Source of the DNA: Symsagittifera roscoffensis
Lineage: Eukaryota; Xenacoelomorpha; Acoela; Convolutidae
NCBI RefSeq assembly: GCF_963678635.1
Contig: NC_087066.1
Coordinates: forward strand, 44,939,624-45,003,623
Reading direction: 5' to 3'
Length of the DNA stretch: 64,000 bases
Part shown: piece by piece, positions 38,141 through 52,460 of the stretch
Position numbering within the stretch: the first letter of the stretch is position 1
How the letters are laid out: each line of letters opens with the position of its first letter
The notes under the pieces: model-generated
Told to the model about the DNA's origin: nothing
Database searches by the model: none
What the model saw: the letters and a program-made list of their open reading frames with translations, nothing else
Position numbers and translations under genes: made by a program

Positions 38141-41100
38141 ATGTCTGACAGCGAGGAAGAGACAGACACGAGAGGCCGGGGAGTCGAGGACGAGGCAGAG
38201 GAGGCATCCAGTGATGAATTGAGTGGGAGTGGGTCTGATGAGCCGGAGGGAGAGGATACAGCGGAGAGGAGTGGGGAGGAGGAAGAAGAGGATATAGAGG
38301 AGTACTACAAGAGGAACTCATTGAACCAAAGACCCCCGAAGAAGAAAAAGAAACGAAACCAGACTGGATTTATTCTAGACGAAGCAGGTTTGTGAAATAA
38401 GTTATTGTTAAAGTTTAACTTAAACAGTTCATTCATTCGTTGTATTAAAGATTAACAGGTGTTGCTTTGTGGGACTATTTGTTGGATTACTATGAGCCTG
38501 TTTGGTTTCTGAGGTGGATAATATTTCTTGGCGCAGGAGCGAAGCTAGGAAGGAAATTTGTCGCATGGACTTTTTGCTCAGCCAATTCTCAGCCAAAATT
38601 CCACCGCAAAAAAAAGTTCATTTTTTTAAATAGTCAATAATTGAGGTAACTTGTAAAATTTTAAGAATTTTTTTGTTTTCAATTTTTGTCTCATCTTAAC
38701 CCAATTTGAGAAAACCGCCTTTGAAACGTCAAATTTTGTTTCTTGTATCCGGCTCATCTAAATCAGTTTTTGAAAAGAAATTTTGAATTCTTTTCAGAGT
38801 AATGAACGTAGATATAGATCTTGCTAATTTTTTTTCAGGAAAAAATCATAACATAAGCATAACTACAGATGCGCATTCATACATATTTATGCATTTATAA
38901 ATGCACTTAGGTATATATGCACTTTTTGAGTTCGATTGAAATTCATCTGCTGATACTGATCTAAAGAGCACTCTCCAAATACGAACGTGAAAATGGCGCA
39001 AAAAACGTGAACGATTTTTAGTTTCGAAAGTGGAATTTAATTTCAAGATTTCCAGCGGAATAAAAACTTAGCCTGTTGATCTAGTTTTCTTAACTTGGGT
39101 TAATGTTATCAAAAAAGCGCCAGTCATAAATTGTTCTAGAAACTCAAAGAGCTTGAAGGGCATCTATTTTTTCTTCCAAATTCCAAAGTTAAGATTTTTT
39201 CAACAAAGTCAGTGTTTTTAATGTTTACGGGCGTTCTTTACTCTTTTCCAATCTTCGATTGGCTATGGTATGATTTATTGATTTACTTAGTTTTTTCAGT
39301 CGTTTTTCGACAAAAAATGTTTTCCAATTTGCCTTTTTTACTATGACTCTCGAATATGCTCAAATTCTCTGGAAAATTTTTAAATTATCTAATGAAAAGA
39401 GAAGTTCATTTTAAATTATCTAATGAAAAGAGAAGTTCATTCATACTTATAAGTGTACATATGAATGCCCTTAGGTGTATGTGCTTTTATGAGTTCAATT
39501 CAATTTCATTTGCTTGAAGATAAGCACAGTTTCGCCTTTGCGTTTAATTTGGTATCTTAGTCTTGCGATAGTGAGCAAGCATAATCAATTAGGAACCGAT
39601 TTTTTTCATATAAACATGTCAAAATTTTCTCCTCAGCTTTTTCTTCAATTCTGTTATTTCTTTAATGAACAGACCTATTTTGAGCATGTTTGCAGTTAAA
39701 ATACAAAATTAATTCGAATTTTGTTTTATCTTGGTTTTAAATTTAACAACTCCGATTTTGTAAAATTTCTGTTTTTCATTAGCTTAAAAGCTTTACTCGG
39801 CTTCAATGGTTTCGGCTTACCGTAAATCGTCTTAATTGCTTCATTTTTTGTGCTTCGAGGGATGTTTAGATTGTTTGAGTTTCAAAATGTTTCATTGCTC
39901 AAAGTTTATATTGACATTTTTTTTGGCTGAACGCGGTGTCTGCCCAAGTTATATCGGCTTACAATTTTTCGTTTCCATGTAATTCTTGCTGATAAATGTA
40001 TTAAGATTTTCCTCAAAATAAGTTTCATTCGAGTTAAAGGCAGCTCAATGTATGAAGGATTAGGTAGATTTCTTTGTTAAATTTTTTGTTATTAACTTAT
40101 TCGATGTAGTGGCTTTTTTCTCATTTTCTGTCGGCTAGCTTGTCACGATGTATTTGTGCTGTATCTCAAATGGTGCAAAGCTCCGTTTTGCCTGTGCTTA
40201 ATATGATCAAGTGGAGACGTTATATTTTGCAGATTATTTCAAATGGAGATTAATTTGTAGCGTGTACTTTCACGTTTTTCACAGTATTAGCACTTTTGTG
40301 TCGTGTGATTTAGACGTGAACACAGACGATGAAGATGAGGAGGACGAGGCGGAGGATGGGTATGAGAAGGCGAGACACGAACTGGACGAGAGAAATGCCA
40401 TGATGGAGAAACAGACAGAGCATGCCAGAAAGGCCAGGGCATTCATGGAGGAAGTGGAGTAAGTTCAGTTGATTTCCGGTTTCAGCTCAGTTGTTTGTTA
40501 CAAAAACCAGTCAGCGTTGCGAATAATACTGCCATTAGTCTGTCTATCTTAGCAAACAAGATCGGATCTAGGACTTGATTTAGGAAGACTTCGTTGGGTT
40601 TCAAAAGACATTTTCCATAAACAAGCCGCGTCGCTATCAAAATCACAAAAGCACTCCTAAAATGTCAGCTTTTGGGCCATTTTTGCAAGTTTTTGATTTA
40701 AAAAAATGATTTTTTTGCCCTGCGATCCACCATGGAAATTTTAAATCCGCTACAAGTACTGGGTACGAGAAGTGTATCATCATTGCAAAGTTTGTCTAAA
40801 ACTATTTATTTTCTCTTCAGTAGTCTCGAAATTTTCAATGGCCAAAAGTCTGTTTTCCCTTGCTTAGGAGAGGCGATGCTGCCAACTTGGGTAGATACTT
40901 CTCTGAGAAGTATGCCAATGTCCGCGCAGAAGTAGATGAGGAGGAAGTGCTTCCTGAGGTGTCCCAACAAGCACTCCTTCCGGGTGTCAAGGATCCCAAC
41001 TTGTGGCTTGTGAGGTGCAACATGGGAAGAGAAAAGGAGACATGTCTGCTCCTCATGAGGAAGTTCCTGGCGATGGAATCCCAAGCACAACGAGGGGAAG

Positions 41101-44100
41101 CGGAAAACGGGGAGGAAGGGGCAGCTCCCCCAGAGCCTCTACAGATCAAAAGTGTGGTTGCAGTCGAGGGCTTGAAGGGATATATTTACGTTGAGGCCTA
41201 TAAGCAGCAACATGTGAAGCAAGCTATTGCCAACATCAACGCCCTTGACCGAGGTGAGTGAAAAGAAACATCTTAGCAATTATCGAATTCCGAATCATCA
41301 TTTTTAGCCGAATTTGTATTTCATTTGTTCATTGATGTGCGATTTCAAATCATGACATTAGAGCGAATGTAATCGCGTTTGGAACCGTATTCATGTGTGC
41401 GCAGACAAAGGAATGAATTTAGGTTTCAAAATTGATTCAAAACTATGTACATAGTGCTAAATCAAAGATAAGTAATTGCATATTATAGCACTTGGTGTTA
41501 AAGATATTGTAAAAAAAGATTTGGCAGTATAAAACATTCGTATTTTATTTCACATATTTTGCGATCTGATTCAGGCCAGTGGAAGCAGGCGATGGTTCCT
41601 ATCCACGAGATGGTGGATGTTTTGAGAGTGGTCAAGGACTCCCAGATGATCAAGAAGGGGTCCTGGGTTAGACTGAAGAGAACCGTGTTCAGAGGAGACC
41701 TGGCACAGGTGACTGAGATGAATGCTTTGTTCATCCTCTTCATTTAAAACTTCAAGCTAGATTTTAACTTCGTTTTTGAAAATATAATTGCAATCTTTTC
41801 GACAAACTTATTGATCAATGTGAATATCTACTTGATCAACGCAAAACCGGCTTTTGTAGTTTTGTCTCGGTAAAATCATTTCATTTTGTTTTGCGCTTCA
41901 AGGTAATGAGATTTGACCCTCAGAACAATACTGTGGATCTGAAACTGATCCCGAGGATAGACTACACTAAGTTCAGGGGTATCATGCGAGAATCGAACAC
42001 AGGGAAGAGGAAGCTAAACAATAATAACAGACCACCACAGAAACTATTCGATCCAGAGAAGATCAAGTAAGTCGTCTGGCGTTAGAGATCTTAAATAACA
42101 ATGAGAACTGAGCACAACTAGTTCCGATATTCGATTAGCTTGATTGAAGTTAAAGTTCAAAAGCAACGACAAAAAATAGTCCCAAGCTATGATTCCAACC
42201 ATCAAACCAAAGTTCAGAATTCGATAGCATTGGTTTAATCTATATTGCAAAAATTTATCTATAAAGGTGGGAGCAAGTTATGATTAAAACCAAAGTTGTG
42301 CGTTCTGATAGCTTGGATTGAAAATATAATAAAAAATGAAGTCAGAAATATAGAACAAAGCTTAGTTTTAAAACAAACTTCAATAGCAGAGAGCTTTCTT
42401 GAAAATAAAGCTCAAAATATTTCAGAGTTATGAAGGTTGAGAGCAATTTAGCAGGGCCCCTACTTTCAAGATTGTTCAATTAGCAAAACATCGGTGAAAC
42501 AGAAACTTCAACGTAGCTATACGGTGATGGTCGAAAGCAGGGCAATGTTATGGTATAAGTTCAACAGTATAAGATGGGAACTTTTTGAACATCTGTGAAG
42601 TCAAATGCCTGTTAAATAACGTATAGGGTAATGATAAATGACATACGAACTGTTTCTACTTTTCACGTATAACATTAACTTTCTACAGCAATTCTTATGA
42701 CTTGTTGGATTGTGATTATTTCCAATGCATGATAATGATTGTCGCTGTGCCGAGGATTTGTTTGTCTGCTTAGAAAGATAGGGGGAGAGTATGCGAGGGA
42801 CGGAGATACTATTATCTTCGAAGGCAACCGGTATTCGACTAAGGGCTTCCTGTACAAGCAGTTCCGCATGAACGCCATCGTCACAGACGGAGTGGAGCCG
42901 GGAGTGGCTGAGTTGGAGAAGTTTGAAGAGAGTGTACACTCCATAGAAGTCAATGGTACTTACTAGCGCAACACATTCATTTGAAAACTTATTCATTTGA
43001 CAACTTTTTTTCTTGTTCAAAAATGAGCCCATTGATTAAAACTTAATGAGTTCAGGAAAAATTTATAGTAAAATGCTTTGTGCTGTGGATTAAACAATTG
43101 CCAAGATCATCGTTGTATTTTTTCAGCTATCTCTTCGAAGGGCGAGATCAAACAGAACTTGGCTGTGGGAGACAACGTGCAAGTGATCGAGGGAGATTTG
43201 AAGAATCTAGAGGGAAAGATCGTCAAAATAGAGAATGGAAAAGCGACCATGATGCCCAAACACGAGGATCTGAAGGATGCGCTGGAGTTCTCACTGGGCG
43301 AGCTGTGCAAGTGTTTCAAGGAGGGAGATCACGTGAAGGTCATCAGCGGGGCACATGAAGGGGACACTGGTCTGATTGTGAGAGTGGACGAGGACTGGAT
43401 TGTTGTATTGTCAGATTTGTCCAGAAACGAGGTATGTAGTCTATTTGTTGCAAGAGGCTTGTATGTTTGAGTTGTTTTTGAAAGCTAATGGCTAATCTTG
43501 CTGTATTCGTTGAAACATTGATTATCATTTTACCGAGTCAATGTCTAAAAAACTCAAAAGCTGATTTTCAAGTTGTTGCAGAAAAATCAGAAACGTTTTT
43601 TTTTCTTGAAACTTTTGCTTACGATGCAGCGTAATAGTCTAATTTAGTTTATGAACTCTCATAGAACCGTGTACCTTAAGCTTAACTGAAGTTTCTTCTT
43701 ACTTAGATGAAAGTTCTTCCGCGTGACATGCAACTGTGCAGTGACATGTCGAGTGGTGTGGACTCGGCAGGCATCCACCAACTGGGAGATCTAGTCAAGA
43801 TAGATGCCAGCAAAGTGGGCGTGATTGTGAGGGTGGAGAAGGAACACTTCCGCGTGTTGGACAACATGGGCAAAGTGGAACACCTCCCCCACCAGGCAGT
43901 CCAGAAGATGAAGTATCCCAAACATAATAATGCTTTGGACTGTGACGACAACCAGCTGAAGGCTGGAAACATCGTGGAGATATCTGAGGGCAGACGAGAG
44001 GTAAGTGTAGTGCACTAAATGTGTCAAAGCTACAGTAGATTTGTTGACATCGACACAAAGACAAGTCCAGGAAATTTGATTAATATCGTTTGCTCTTTTT

Positions 44101-47100
44101 CCTTCCACCGGCGATTTATTACTTTTATTACGTATTCTTTTCGTCGTTGATATGAATCATAATCATAATAGCTGTATAATAATCTTAATTCAAAGTCAAT
44201 TTCTCTAATATCCGGCCTTGGTTACAGTAAAACCACTAGTTACAGCATACAATTGAAGTTTATGTGAGGTGGGGAGGGCGTTTGGGTGAAAAAAAGTAGA
44301 GCGACTTTCGTTCATTTGATGCATTTTTAGCCCTACAAAGGAAAGATATGCTACCTGTTCAAAAATGCAGCCTTCATCAGCGTGAAGGATCTGACAGAGA
44401 ATGCGGGATTTATGGTGTGCAAGCCAAGGAGACTCAAACTGTCGGGCACTGATGCTCCGATCCCTGTGGGACAAGGAGCGATGCCGATGGAGCAACCGGG
44501 ATATATGTCGCCCAAGTTGAGCAGTCCATCTCACCCAAGTCAAGGTCAGCATCATCATCACAGTTGATATGAGCGATATCAAGATGCCTAATAAATTACC
44601 CAGACTGTTAATCGAATGGCTGCTGGTTTGAAGCTCGATGTTTTTTAACCTCCGGTCTTGCTGAACGCAGAACATCCGCTGGGAGGAAGTTTGACATCCA
44701 TACCGTCTTTGTCACTCAAGTCATCCGTGTCTCGGTTTTGAGGCTCGCTATGAACCGTGATTGCTACTTGAAACAGGAAACATTCCTAGCCTGAAGAATA
44801 GCTGGAAAAAATGCTACTAAGTATGCTTTGCTTGATCAAGGTCACAACAGCGGTTCTCCGTTCGTACGCCGAACTCTTCCTAAGTTAGCTCTGGGTGTTC
44901 AAAAAATGGTTTTCACAACTTAAAATTTTTTCGGTTTTTTTTTCTCTTGCTACCAGCATCAGCTAGTCAGTAAATGCCAAATTTCGAGAACAATATTTCG
45001 ATCGCGAGCTACTGAATCCCAGCCATCTGAAATTAATATGTAGCTCGAATGCCTATAAAAATTGTCTTGCTTGTTTAAATTTGAAGTACTATAAATAATT
45101 CGGTTCGATAATATTTCAGCGCACAAGAAGGGTGTAGCTTTCTCTCCTGGTCAGACAATGCATGGCCAAATGATGCTTAAGCGAGACACCTCTCTCATAG
45201 GACAAACTATCCGCATCACACGAGGCCCATACAAAAGTTACGTCGGAATAGTCAAAGATGCAACTGATGCATTAGCCAGAGTCGAATTGCATACAAGTTG
45301 TCAAACTATTTCTGTCGACAAATCCAGAATTGCACTTCTCAATCAACCCAAAGGAGGTGCAACGGATGCCCGAGTTTCGACTCCTGCTTATAATTTGGCC
45401 AAGACACCATCTTATATGACTCATGGCTCCCGAACACCAATGCATGGTGGTATGACCCCAAGCTATGGTGCCATGACGCCTAGTTATGGATCGATGACTC
45501 CTTCTCATGAGTTCGGAAACAGAACACCCCATTATGGATCAATGACTCCGGCACACGATGGTTCCATGACACCGGGTCGGGCGAATGCCTGGGATCCTAC
45601 TAATCCCAATACTCCCGCAAGGTATTAATTAATATGCTGCAGTTTTTAGTTAGAATTTTTATTTTAATATTCGAATAATTGTTCGTCGCGAAATCATGCG
45701 AACTGTGAACATAGACGTGCGATAGCAAATACACGAGTATAGTTGATTTGATCAACGAAAAATGTGTTTATTGTAGGTTCAATGAGTTCGAGTATAGCTT
45801 TGACGAAGGCGCAACCAGTCCTACGGGCCACATTCCAGGCACCCCAGCGGGAGCCATGACTCCGGGTGCAGGGGGAATGACACCTGGATACGACTCAAAC
45901 CACCATGCCAGCACTCTGGATCCAGCACGAACACCAGGAGGCAACTTCTCTCCCTTTTCATCTCACCATGGAGCTGCAACTCCTGCGGGAATGAGCTCAT
46001 TCAGAGGTAAAAGTTAGCCACAAGTTTTGCTATTCACAATTTTTGCAGTCTTCAAATGAGAACCAGTTTTTGCAATAACATACAAGACGTAGAACCAAGG
46101 GTTAATTTAGACTGAAACTGTTTACTCTTTCGGTTTGCCAGGCTCCCCTTATGCCACATCACCAAGTGCATACAGTCCGGCCATGAACTCCCCAGCATCG
46201 CCATCCTACTCTTTGACTTCTGAAATGCGCACCCCTGGAGGAGGTCCAGGCACCGGCTCTGACCTGGATGGAGTGCCTCACTCGGAGTGGGTCTCTGTCA
46301 ACATACACGTGCTGGACCGCAGCTCGGGAGGACAAGCAGTGGTGCAGAAAATATTGGTGCGTAATTAATCAATTCTGGAATACGATGAATTTTGCGCAGA
46401 ACAGTTGTCTCTGAAACCCGATAAATTATACATTGCAAATGAAGTTAACGGGTTATAAAATCTAATGAACTACTATTCAGTTAGATAGTTTGTTTAGTTG
46501 AATTAAAAATTGTTTCAGCAACCAAATGAAGTGCAACTGAAAATCGTTGAGACTGGAAAGATCATTCAGTCTAAAATGACCGACCTGGAACCAGCTCAGC
46601 CGGCTAAGGGAGACATTGTTAGTTATTGTTTCGTATGTTTTTTATGCGAAAGATAGAGCTTCTTGGTCATTCAGTTTCTGTTTCCGAATTCTTTTCTCTT
46701 ATCCTTTTCGCGTGGTATATTATTTTAAAATTAGTCTACGTAATTCAATTGTTATTGGCCTTATAGAAGGTCAAAAAACTATTCCGAACATTTTAAATTG
46801 GCAGATTACTTAAGATTTTTATACTTGTGCTAGGCGAGGAAAACTAATTACTTTCGGCTCAATGAACTGCACAACGAGCGTTTTTGTTATGTTAGTGTTC
46901 TGTCTCCGATCCCAAAAAATCTGAATTTTCCGATTTTCAGACTAAATACCGCAAATTTTTTGAATGTCAGTCAGCTCTCAATTCAATTCTAATGAAATTG
47001 TTACTACAGTAATTTAGCTATAACGACCTCTAAATTTTACATTTTTTTTACCGAATTCAATTGCCCTTACTAAAATAGCGACAGAAAGTTGATCAATAAA

Positions 47101-47442
47101 TTGGAAAAATAAATTTTTTTTCTGATTTGTGATGTTTTTTTTCAATCGTTGTTGTCGGAATATTCTGCTCCTTGCATTGCAAGCGGCTGCCGTTGTACCG
47201 TTCAATGATAGCGTTTCTGTGATGAAAGTACGGTTAAATTATCTTCCAAAATAACTGTAACCCCGCTGTAGGTCAAAGTCTTACACGGAGAAAAGAAGGG
47301 CCAGATTTTGAAGCTAGTAAATCAAGATGGACCAGATGGGATTCTTCAACCATGGGAACCAGGAGCAAACACTCCCAGTCGAGTCCCGGGATCCTCAATG
47401 ACTCTGCTTCCCTTGTGGCAGCTGGCAAAGGTGGTCGTATAA
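38141..47442 (+). CDS. SUPT5H: Transcription elongation factor SPT5, 14 exons
   Basis: Large subunit of DSIF, which controls Pol II pausing and processivity with SPT4. Exons: 38,141-38,387; 40,314-40,458; 40,868-41,253; 41,575-41,708; 41,903-42,066; 42,774-42,955; 43,127-43,431; 43,707-44,000; 44,331-44,544; 45,120-45,621; 45,777-46,006; 46,142-46,356; 46,519-46,617; 47,272-47,442. All are GT-AG and in phase, giving 1,095 aa (human 1,087). Order: acidic N-terminus, NGN domain ([13 protein letters not shown] to [16 protein letters not shown]), KOW modules ([53 protein letters not shown]), a CTR with TPSYG-type repeats that P-TEFb phosphorylates in animals, and a final KOW ([13 protein letters not shown]). 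The NGN carries an extra Glu/Ala-rich insert. Confidence 0.96.
38860..38925. repeat. Dispersed repeat fragment in SUPT5H intron 1
   Basis: GCATTTATAAATGCACTTAGG block related to the repeats at 35,160-35,310 and 39,330-39,490. Confidence 0.55.
39330..39490. repeat. Dispersed repeat with an internal tandem duplication
   Basis: Second long copy of the 35,160-35,310 repeat. It has an extra internal duplication of about 32 bp (39,395-39,440, unit containing TAATGAAAAGAGAAGTTCAT). Confidence 0.65.
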
Positions 47443-47552
47443 ACTGAATAAATGCAATCACTAAAAAACAAATTAGACGTTCAGTTTGAGCTATGAAAGT
47501 GACTGTATATGATTGTGGTATCATATTATCTCTATTTAAATGTCATTGATGT

Positions 47553-47558
47553 AATAAA
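47553..47558 (+). terminator. SUPT5H polyadenylation signal
   Basis: AATAAA 111 bp after the stop codon, in the right place for the gene's 3' end. Confidence 0.65.
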
Positions 47559-50500
47559 TGAACATATTTTAGACTTTGTTAATTGAAAGCAACCATAAAC
47601 AAGTTTTTCCGAAAGGGTTATGAAGAGCTGACGTTTATTTATAGCAAAACGAAAATCATACAGTGTGCTACTCAAGTGAACAGAATTGTGTTCAATCTCT
47701 TATATTTGCCCAAAATGAGCAAAATTGGTTCTAAAATATGAAAAAATAGCTTAAGGGTGATAGAACGTATTGAGCGGGGTTGTCGGTAAGTCTAAGAATT
47801 TGTTCACGAGCATTTTTTCGTTGACTGTTTTTTTGGAGTTCAATTCAAACTGCGCTCTCCGATGTCAAAATGTATGCAGATCTAAAAAAATGCTCTCCCC
47901 TTGCTTATAAAAGACACAAATTTTTTATTTACCGTTGCGATTACCAAGCGTTATCAACGGAGCGGAAAAAAGTAAATAATTTGTACTTTTCGCTCGTAAT
48001 TAAGTTGAAAAAAAACTGAGCAAAAACATATAATTTTGCGTCAAATTGCTTTATAATAGCAATTGTTAAAAACTTACAAACTGGAGTTTGTGATAAAAAA
48101 ATTCTACCGTATTCGTTCCTGTGATGATAAAATCATAAAAGTTGAATCAGTTTTCTGTATTTTGAAGGAAAACCTCGTGATTGTCAGCAAATACAGTTGG
48201 AAAACGTGCCAAATTGTTGGTTTATAAAACAAAATTGTAGATGGTAGATTTTTGTACTTTTATACTTTTTGGCCAGCAAAAAAATAAAAAATTGTTTTTT
48301 TCCGACCAAAAAAAAATACTTTTGTGTATCGGATTGTTAAACATATGAGTCTGCATTTTAACTACCCGATCTATTCGAAATTTATTTTTAAAGTTGGTTG
48401 TCTATTTATTCGGCCTAAAGGGTTTCGCTTAATGTTGTATCGACTTAGTGGTCCCATATTGCAATATTTAAAGGACGAAAAAATATTTTTTATGCATTTG
48501 TATCAGAATGAGATTTGAGTTCTGAATATTCTTAGACTGAAAACAATTTTTTCAGCTCTATAGTATTGTCGGCTTTGTTACCGCCTGGTAAGTTTTGTTC
48601 AGATTCTGTTTTAACTTTAAATTGTTATACCAGATCTGTGTTACCCCTTGCGATAAGCACGAGTATTGTCTTACATTGACATCTATTCAAGGCAAATCCT
48701 GGAACAATTTTCTTGTGAAATTAAATGCATTGTAGCGAATTTTGTCTCAGTTTTTTTGTCGGCTGGTTCATTTGGTCTGTTATGTTTTGCTGGCATCGCA
48801 AGGTACTCAAAGTTCCGCCTCGTTTTTGTGTTGATTTTGAATTTTCAATTACAAGGTCTAGTTTTTCGCAAACTCATTTCTCAAATAGTTTGTATCCTAA
48901 CTTCAACTTCGACTGTTTTCGGTATCTTTCGTATCTGGCTTATTTTCAGCTAATTACTGTTTGTTAAAAAAAAACAGAATATTTGAAAATGTTAAGGATT
49001 TGCTTATTTAGTTTTTTTGTCCAATTTTTGCATTTTCCGCAAAAGCCTAAATTTTGCTCAAAATTTTATCTACCGATTTTCAGAAATAATGTTACCAATA
49101 AAAAGACTGGCTTGTGTGCCTAGAAAATTAGGTTTTCTCTTTATTTTTCATCGGGCGCGTTGTACCACCTTCGAAAGTTTCAGTTGATACGCGTTTTGGT
49201 TTGACCGTTTTTTTTGGAGTTTTTTTTCTCAAAACCTCCCCGCTAATTTAATCAAAAAATTTTTCTCAAAACCTTCCCGTCGGGTTTAATCAAAAGAAAA
49301 GATTGCGAATTCTTAATGCAGAATTTTTGTCGCCCTAAACTTGAAATGAAAAATAAATTGCCTTAAAAGTGTACAAATTTTGAAATTGTGCTAGTTTTTT
49401 TGGCAACTTTTACAGTTTATGGTAGTCCCCACTTTTTTTGCCTTAGTTGCCGCTCGGTCATTAATTCTCATTGTTTGTTAAGCTTGTTCATGAACATCAT
49501 CCGAGATGAAAGTATTAAATTTTTCCAGATCGTTTTTGTTTTTTCAAGTAATTTTTTCAGCTTGTAATAAAATCTAAGTTGCATCGCAAGTGTTGCAAAC
49601 CTCCGCTTTGCCTGTGTTAATTTTCAAATTTTGGTTGAACTCTTATGTTATTTCGCAAAATGAAAGGAAAGTTATCTAACCCAAATGAGTGTTTTGAATA
49701 AAATTGGTGGGGAAATTGGAGCTTGATCTTTGGGTTTCCGAAACTTTTTTTCGAGTGTGAATGAGTGAAGTGAACTTTAAAATAATTGGACCGTGTTTTC
49801 TTTTTAAAAATTCTCCTTAAATGTGAACGCTTATCTCTTCTTTGATTGAGTTAGGTTACATGGAACTATAAAGTGTTCGGTTTTTTTTGAAATGCTTCGG
49901 ATAGTTTTTCACTGTTCTCAACAGTATTAATTTTTTCTCAAAAACTAATGAACAAAATATATATTTTTTAAAAAAATGAGTACAAACGAAAAAATCGCTC
50001 ACTCTCCTGTGTTTATGCAACTTTCTTGTCTCTTTCTCTTCTTACCATGGCTTTCTTCCTGTCTTTCTGCAGCCTTCGAAAATATCTGTAGGCGGAAAAT
50101 TTGACCAAAATTTTCGAAATTGTTTCTTGATCTCAAAAACTAAAGTTTTGGGTTCAATGGATAAAATTGGCTGTGGAAACAATTTCACACGACGTTACAG
50201 CCCGGTAGCTTAATGCAGAAAGTTATTGCCCTCGGAAACTTCAAAAATTCGATTTTTTTACCATTTTTTGAAACTTTCTCGAAAACTGCCGTGACAAATC
50301 AGAGGTTTTTGTTTTAATGAGGAAAAGGGGGTTTGGGAAGCTTCCCTGCCCTAAAGGCTTAGCCTTTTTCTTACGTAGCAATTTATCGTCTTCGGGAAGG
50401 CCATAGTTCTGACTTTTTGACCGTCTGTTAGAAGTTTTCTGAACGTAAAAATGAAGAAATGTGTATTTTATTTTGAATTTTTTTATCTAATTTTTCACGT

Positions 50501-50780
50501 TTCGCTTTTGTAGTTATAATGTAATAGTTAATCACAACTGGATTGAATATATTTAATAAATTTTTTAAATATTCATTGAATTTTATAGTAATGGTAATAG
50601 GAGTAGGACCATTCTGGGCTATTTGTAAAATGTTAAAAAGATCTAAATTAAAAGAGCTCATGTAAAACGCTGTAACAAAGGAAACATTGATTTTTTATTT
50701 TAAAAAAATGAGATCATGAAAAATACAAATTTGATAAATTTGTCATTTGTTGTTTTTAGGTTTATTGACAACCAGTGCAT

Positions 50781-50855
50781 GCGGCCAGGGGTGGTTTAAT
50801 TGGTGCAGGGGGCTTACACCCTCATCCTCAGGGTTTCGACCCCCTGCCGACCCAA
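50781..50855 (+). repeat. tRNA-derived SINE-like sequence
   Basis: TGGTTTAATTGG (50,792-50,803) fits a Pol III A box. CAGGGTTTCGACCCCCTG (50,828-50,845) fits a B box with a perfect five-base T stem but an eight-base loop. No complete cloverleaf is seen, so it is a tRNA-like repeat and not a tRNA gene. Confidence 0.5.
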
Positions 50856-51728
50856 AGGGCCCCCCTTTGGTACTATTTAAGACCCCCGACCGAACCTAAA
50901 ATTTTTCTAAAAGCTCGTTCGCAGCCTAATGATTCTAATTTTGAGGGGGAGCACGCGCCAAAATGACGTTTTTTTTATCAGAAATTTTTAAAAAGTGCCT
51001 AAAAATTGTTTTTTTAACCTGTTTTTTTTTTTAAATTTACCTGCGACGAAATTTTTTTGTCTAAATACGGATTTCATAGTGTTTTGGGAGCGCTCGGAAA
51101 CAATAAAAATTGACAAAACTTTCAAAAAAATCCACCTAGGTCCGCCCATGCATGTGTCAAAAATATCGGACTCAGAAACGATCAGAATAAGAGCTGAGAC
51201 CCGCTTATTTTTATTCTGAATAACAAAAGATGCAAAATAATATCCTTGAAAACTTTTGAAACAAATTTCAGGTTTTGCATAGAAAAATGGCACAAAGTTT
51301 TTTAAAAATTCAGGTTGCTTTTTGTGTATTGTTTGCTCTTTTTTGATAAAAAGCGCTAATCAAAGCTTCAAATGTAATTTTCGACTAAAAAGTTTGTTGG
51401 CTCTTTTTCACTCCCCCCCCCCCAGATTCCAATTTTTTTTTCATAATTGTTGTTTGTGTTAATGTTCCGATTTTCTAAGGAAACGCGCAATTATGCTTGG
51501 GATGATTGATTTTATTCAGTCAGTTTTAGTCTTCTTAACTAAGCGTTTTTCCAGGAGTTTGTATCATTTGAAAGATTTTTCTGTGTCTTGTTTTTTTTGT
51601 GTCTTTTAGGAAAATTAAGGGTGTATGAATTTGCCAATTTGGTTATTTGGGTTAATTAAAGTTCTTATAGATTGGGATTAATTGTGTTCTTGTAACACGC
51701 GTAAGCGGCAAATTAATGCGTTCTAAAC

Positions 51729-51748
51729 TGAATTGAATTGAATTGAAT
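51729..51748. repeat. GAATT microsatellite
   Basis: About four tandem GAATT units. Confidence 0.8.
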
Positions 51749-52299
51749 ACAGCAATTAAGTCCTATTAAAACAATAGTTTCCAGACAATTCGGCCTAAGG
51801 CAATTCAGCTGATACAAATATCAGTCATTTCAGCCAAAAGTATACAGACGATTCAGCGAGAGACAATTCAGCCAATAATGGTCAGCACCTCAGTCACGCC
51901 AACGTTTTGCGAACTTGGCAACAGAGGGTAGCACTATAAAAAAATTGGCAGTTTTCCATTTCCCCTTTTCAAACTCAATTTTGAAAATTTAACGTTGGCT
52001 TAATGCAATAAAGTTTGCAACTGTGAACAGATTTCTTTTTCATACTTCACATCTTAACATCAGGCATTTAGCCGAATTGCACGTTAAAAAACATAGAAAT
52101 TGATTTTTTGAAAGATGGGAGGGAAAGTGGAAAAGAGCTTAAAGTTTATGGCCGGTAACCGCCGCGAAATGGCGACCTGCGCGTAGCGCTCCCACCGCCG
52201 AATTCTACCGAAAATAAATTTCAATTTGGTTTTTTTTGAATCTAGAATTCCTCTTAAAAACTGGCTGAAGTGTCTGCGACTGAACTATCTGTTTTTAGC

Positions 52300-52460
52300 T
52301 ACAATACGAGAGGCTAAACACAACTTTTTTATTTTATATAATGTGTGGGGGGATAAAATGAAGAAAAAAGAAAAAAACACTTTTTATTAACCTTAAAGTG
52401 CAGTCAGAACATTCAAGACCTTGCTCTGATATACAAACAGTCTTGTTAAGACCTAATGCG
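52300..52460. repeat. MITE-family end fragment
   Basis: CAGTCAGAACATTCAAGACC and the neighbouring GTGTGGGGGGATA match, in inverted orientation, the right part of the element at 59,160-59,592 and the sequence just beyond it (to about 59,700). Confidence 0.5.
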
